A DNA stretch of 64,000 nucleotides from an uncultured Rickettsiales bacterium (lineage in GTDB: Bacteria; Pseudomonadota; Alphaproteobacteria; Rickettsiales; UBA1997): assembly GCA_944392135.1 (NCBI GenBank), contig CALXVQ010000006.1, positions 25,386-89,385 of the forward strand. The letters run 5' to 3'. A model generated the notes under the pieces. That model saw only the letters and a program-made list of their open reading frames with translations. It made no database searches and was not told the origin of the DNA. This document shows positions 63,032-64,000 of this stretch, piece by piece. The stretch's first letter is position 1, and each line of letters opens with the position of its first letter. The position numbers and the translations under genes are program-made.

Positions 63032-63373
63032 ATGAATAACAAAAATAACTTTTCAATAAATGATTTAGCAAGAATAAGAAAAATCATTAATTTAATTATT
63101 AATGTTCTAGAAGATAGTATAAATGATTATTCCAATAATAATGCCCTAACAGAAGAAAATAAAGATCTAATAAATTTTTTAATTGGCAGTAGGGACAATG
63201 TTGTATCAATAATTACAAAATTAACCAATTTATTAGTAAAAGTTATTCCACTTGAAGAAAAAATAAATAATGAAGAAAATATTGAAGACAATGAAAAATT
63301 AACTAATGATGATATTGAAATATTAAAGGAATATATTGATAAATGCAATTTTGTATTTAATCAAAATAAATAA
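63032..63373 (+). CDS. Small Asn/Ile-rich soluble protein, unknown
   Basis: 113 residues, helical and acidic (LARIRKIINLIINVLEDSINDYSNN..., then DNVVSIITKLTNLLVKVIPLEEKI, and an acidic tail). No signal peptide or membrane segment. No family recognised. It lies 58 bp after yidD on the same strand and may be the last gene of that transcript. Confidence 0.6.
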   Translation: MNNKNNFSINDLARIRKIINLIINVLEDSINDYSNNNALTEENKDLINFLIGSRDNVVSIITKLTNLLVKVIPLEEKINNEENIEDNEKLTNDDIEILKEYIDKCNFVFNQNK

Positions 63374-63581
63374 TTTTATAGTTAGATTATTTTTATATTC
63401 ACTATTATTTATGAATGGTGAATTCTTTTTATTATCCATTATTATATTGATTTATCTGTTATTATATTGATTTTTATGATTATGGATTGCCACAGGCCTT
63501 CGGCCTTCGCAATGACGAGTTAGGATAAGAATAGTAAATTCTTTTTATTTTCTGTTTTTGTGTTTATTATTAGTGGTTTAT

Positions 63582-63641
63582 GGGGCTTGCCTCCCTTTGT
63601 AAGGGGGGATGTTGCGAAGCAACAGGGGGTTGAGAGAGAAA
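63582..63641 (-). repeat. GC-rich repeat D, copy 2 (inverted)
   Basis: Reverse complement of 5985-6043, from GGGGCTTGCCTCCC to GTTGAGAGAG, with the hairpin GTTGCGAAGCAAC in the middle. Confidence 0.85.
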
Positions 63642-63705
63642 TTAAAAATTAAAAATTAAAAATGGAAAATTAATTCTTTGACTTGATAAATAATAGTGAA
63701 TTCTT
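63640..63705 (-). repeat. Partial long repeat C (inverted)
   Basis: AAATTAAAAATTAAAAATTAAA to CTTTGACTTGATAAATAATAG is the reverse of the AT-rich start of repeat C. It is next to inverted D, as C and D are next to each other in island 1, so the C-D junction is conserved in reverse. Confidence 0.7.
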
Positions 63706-63986
63706 TTTATTATCTATTATTATATTGATTTTTGTGGTTGTGGATTGCTTCGCTTCGCTCGCAATGACGAAGGGGGGGGGGGTGAGTGGTTGTTTATAGA
63801 TTGCTTTTTGTTCGCAATGACAGTACTCACACACCATCATTGCGAGGGCTTGAAAGGCTCGTGGCAATCTCAGTATGGGACACTAGGACGGTTAAACAAA
63901 ACTCGTCATTGCAAGAGTTTAGAACTTGTGGTAATCTTGGTATGACAATCATCATATTGTATTAATAATTGAATTAAACAACAATA

Positions 63987-64000
63987 CTCAACCCCCCTGC
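63987..64000 (+). repeat. GC-rich repeat D, start of a further copy
   Basis: CTCAACCCCCCTGC matches the start of repeat D and runs off the window. Confidence 0.5.

Larger units (their letters stand above)
63483..63950. repeat. Repeat island 4; no gene 63374-64000
   Basis: Hairpin repeats at 63484-63519, 63742-63769, about 63799-63823, 63835-63871 and 63904-63937 (some decayed), with repeats D (inverted) and part of C (inverted). An 11-G run lies at 63772-63782. Reading frames at 63670-63945 are translations of the repeats. Confidence 0.9.

Noticed and set aside
63670..63945. Overlapping frames near the right edge
   Set aside because: Repeat-derived, containing the 11-G run.

Overview
The window is a very AT-rich stretch of bacterial chromosome, dense with short operons on both strands and with no rRNA, no transposase and no CRISPR array. 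The best guess is a small-genome, anaerobic, host- or gut-associated alphaproteobacterium. The initiator tRNA has the alphaproteobacterial anticodon arm, the envelope is Gram-negative (LptF/LptG, LolC, Mla-type transporter, RseP, DapF), and HK97-type head genes of the kind found in alphaproteobacterial gene transfer agents are present. Anaerobiosis is suggested by the [FeFe]-hydrogenase maturase HydG and an ADP-forming acetate--CoA ligase. The species-level placement is inference.

Layout. 1-4.8 kb (minus): the start of a probable gltX, an MBL-fold hydrolase, a divergent CCA/poly(A)-polymerase-like nucleotidyltransferase, a glycosyltransferase and Rho with a long Asn/Glu-rich extension. 4.9-8.1 kb: ssb, a repeat island, a YajQ-family gene, obg and tRNA-Leu. 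8.2-14.3 kb: ADP-forming acetate--CoA ligase, a frameshifted ORF, an isolated HK97-type major capsid gene, a BamB-like lipoprotein and a PhzF-like gene. 14.4-20 kb: phosphomannomutase, rpsO-pnp, a free-standing S1-domain paralogue of the PNPase tail, and a second repeat island. 20-23.2 kb (minus): rluB, an RDD protein, an HK97-type prohead protease and tgt. 23.3-31 kb (plus): grpE, an Mla-like lipid transport operon, small lipoproteins and a three-gene retropepsin / transglutaminase-7TM / ATP-grasp module. 31-39.5 kb: a processive glycosyltransferase, lolC, tRNA-fMet, DUF2207 and M48 proteins, tilS and ftsA. 39.6-50 kb: plsC, hydG with an AMP-phosphorylase-like gene, mnmE, a YihY protein, a lytic transglycosylase and pyk. 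50-57.6 kb: a repeat island, dapF, phage-type connector and head-closure genes, a lipoprotein, iscU with a radical SAM gene, rseP, an ExoD protein, tRNA-Gln and an HdeD-like protein. 57.7-64 kb: an orphan MacB-type permease, a U32 protein, lptF-lptG-yidD, a small unknown protein and a fourth repeat island.

The most interesting pattern is that four structural genes of an HK97-type head (protease, capsid, connector, closure) are intact, match the AT bias of their surroundings, and lie at three separate sites among housekeeping genes, as expected of a dispersed, domesticated gene transfer agent rather than a prophage. Second are about 25 intergenic hairpins whose ends are constant while their inner stems change in a compensated way. 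Other leads are a queuine-insertion enzyme whose substrate-recognition loop is rewritten, a detached S1 domain copied from pnp, and a HydG / AMP-phosphorylase gene pair.

Coordinates, motifs, promoters and hairpins were read by eye. Family names rest on recognised motifs, not on database searches.
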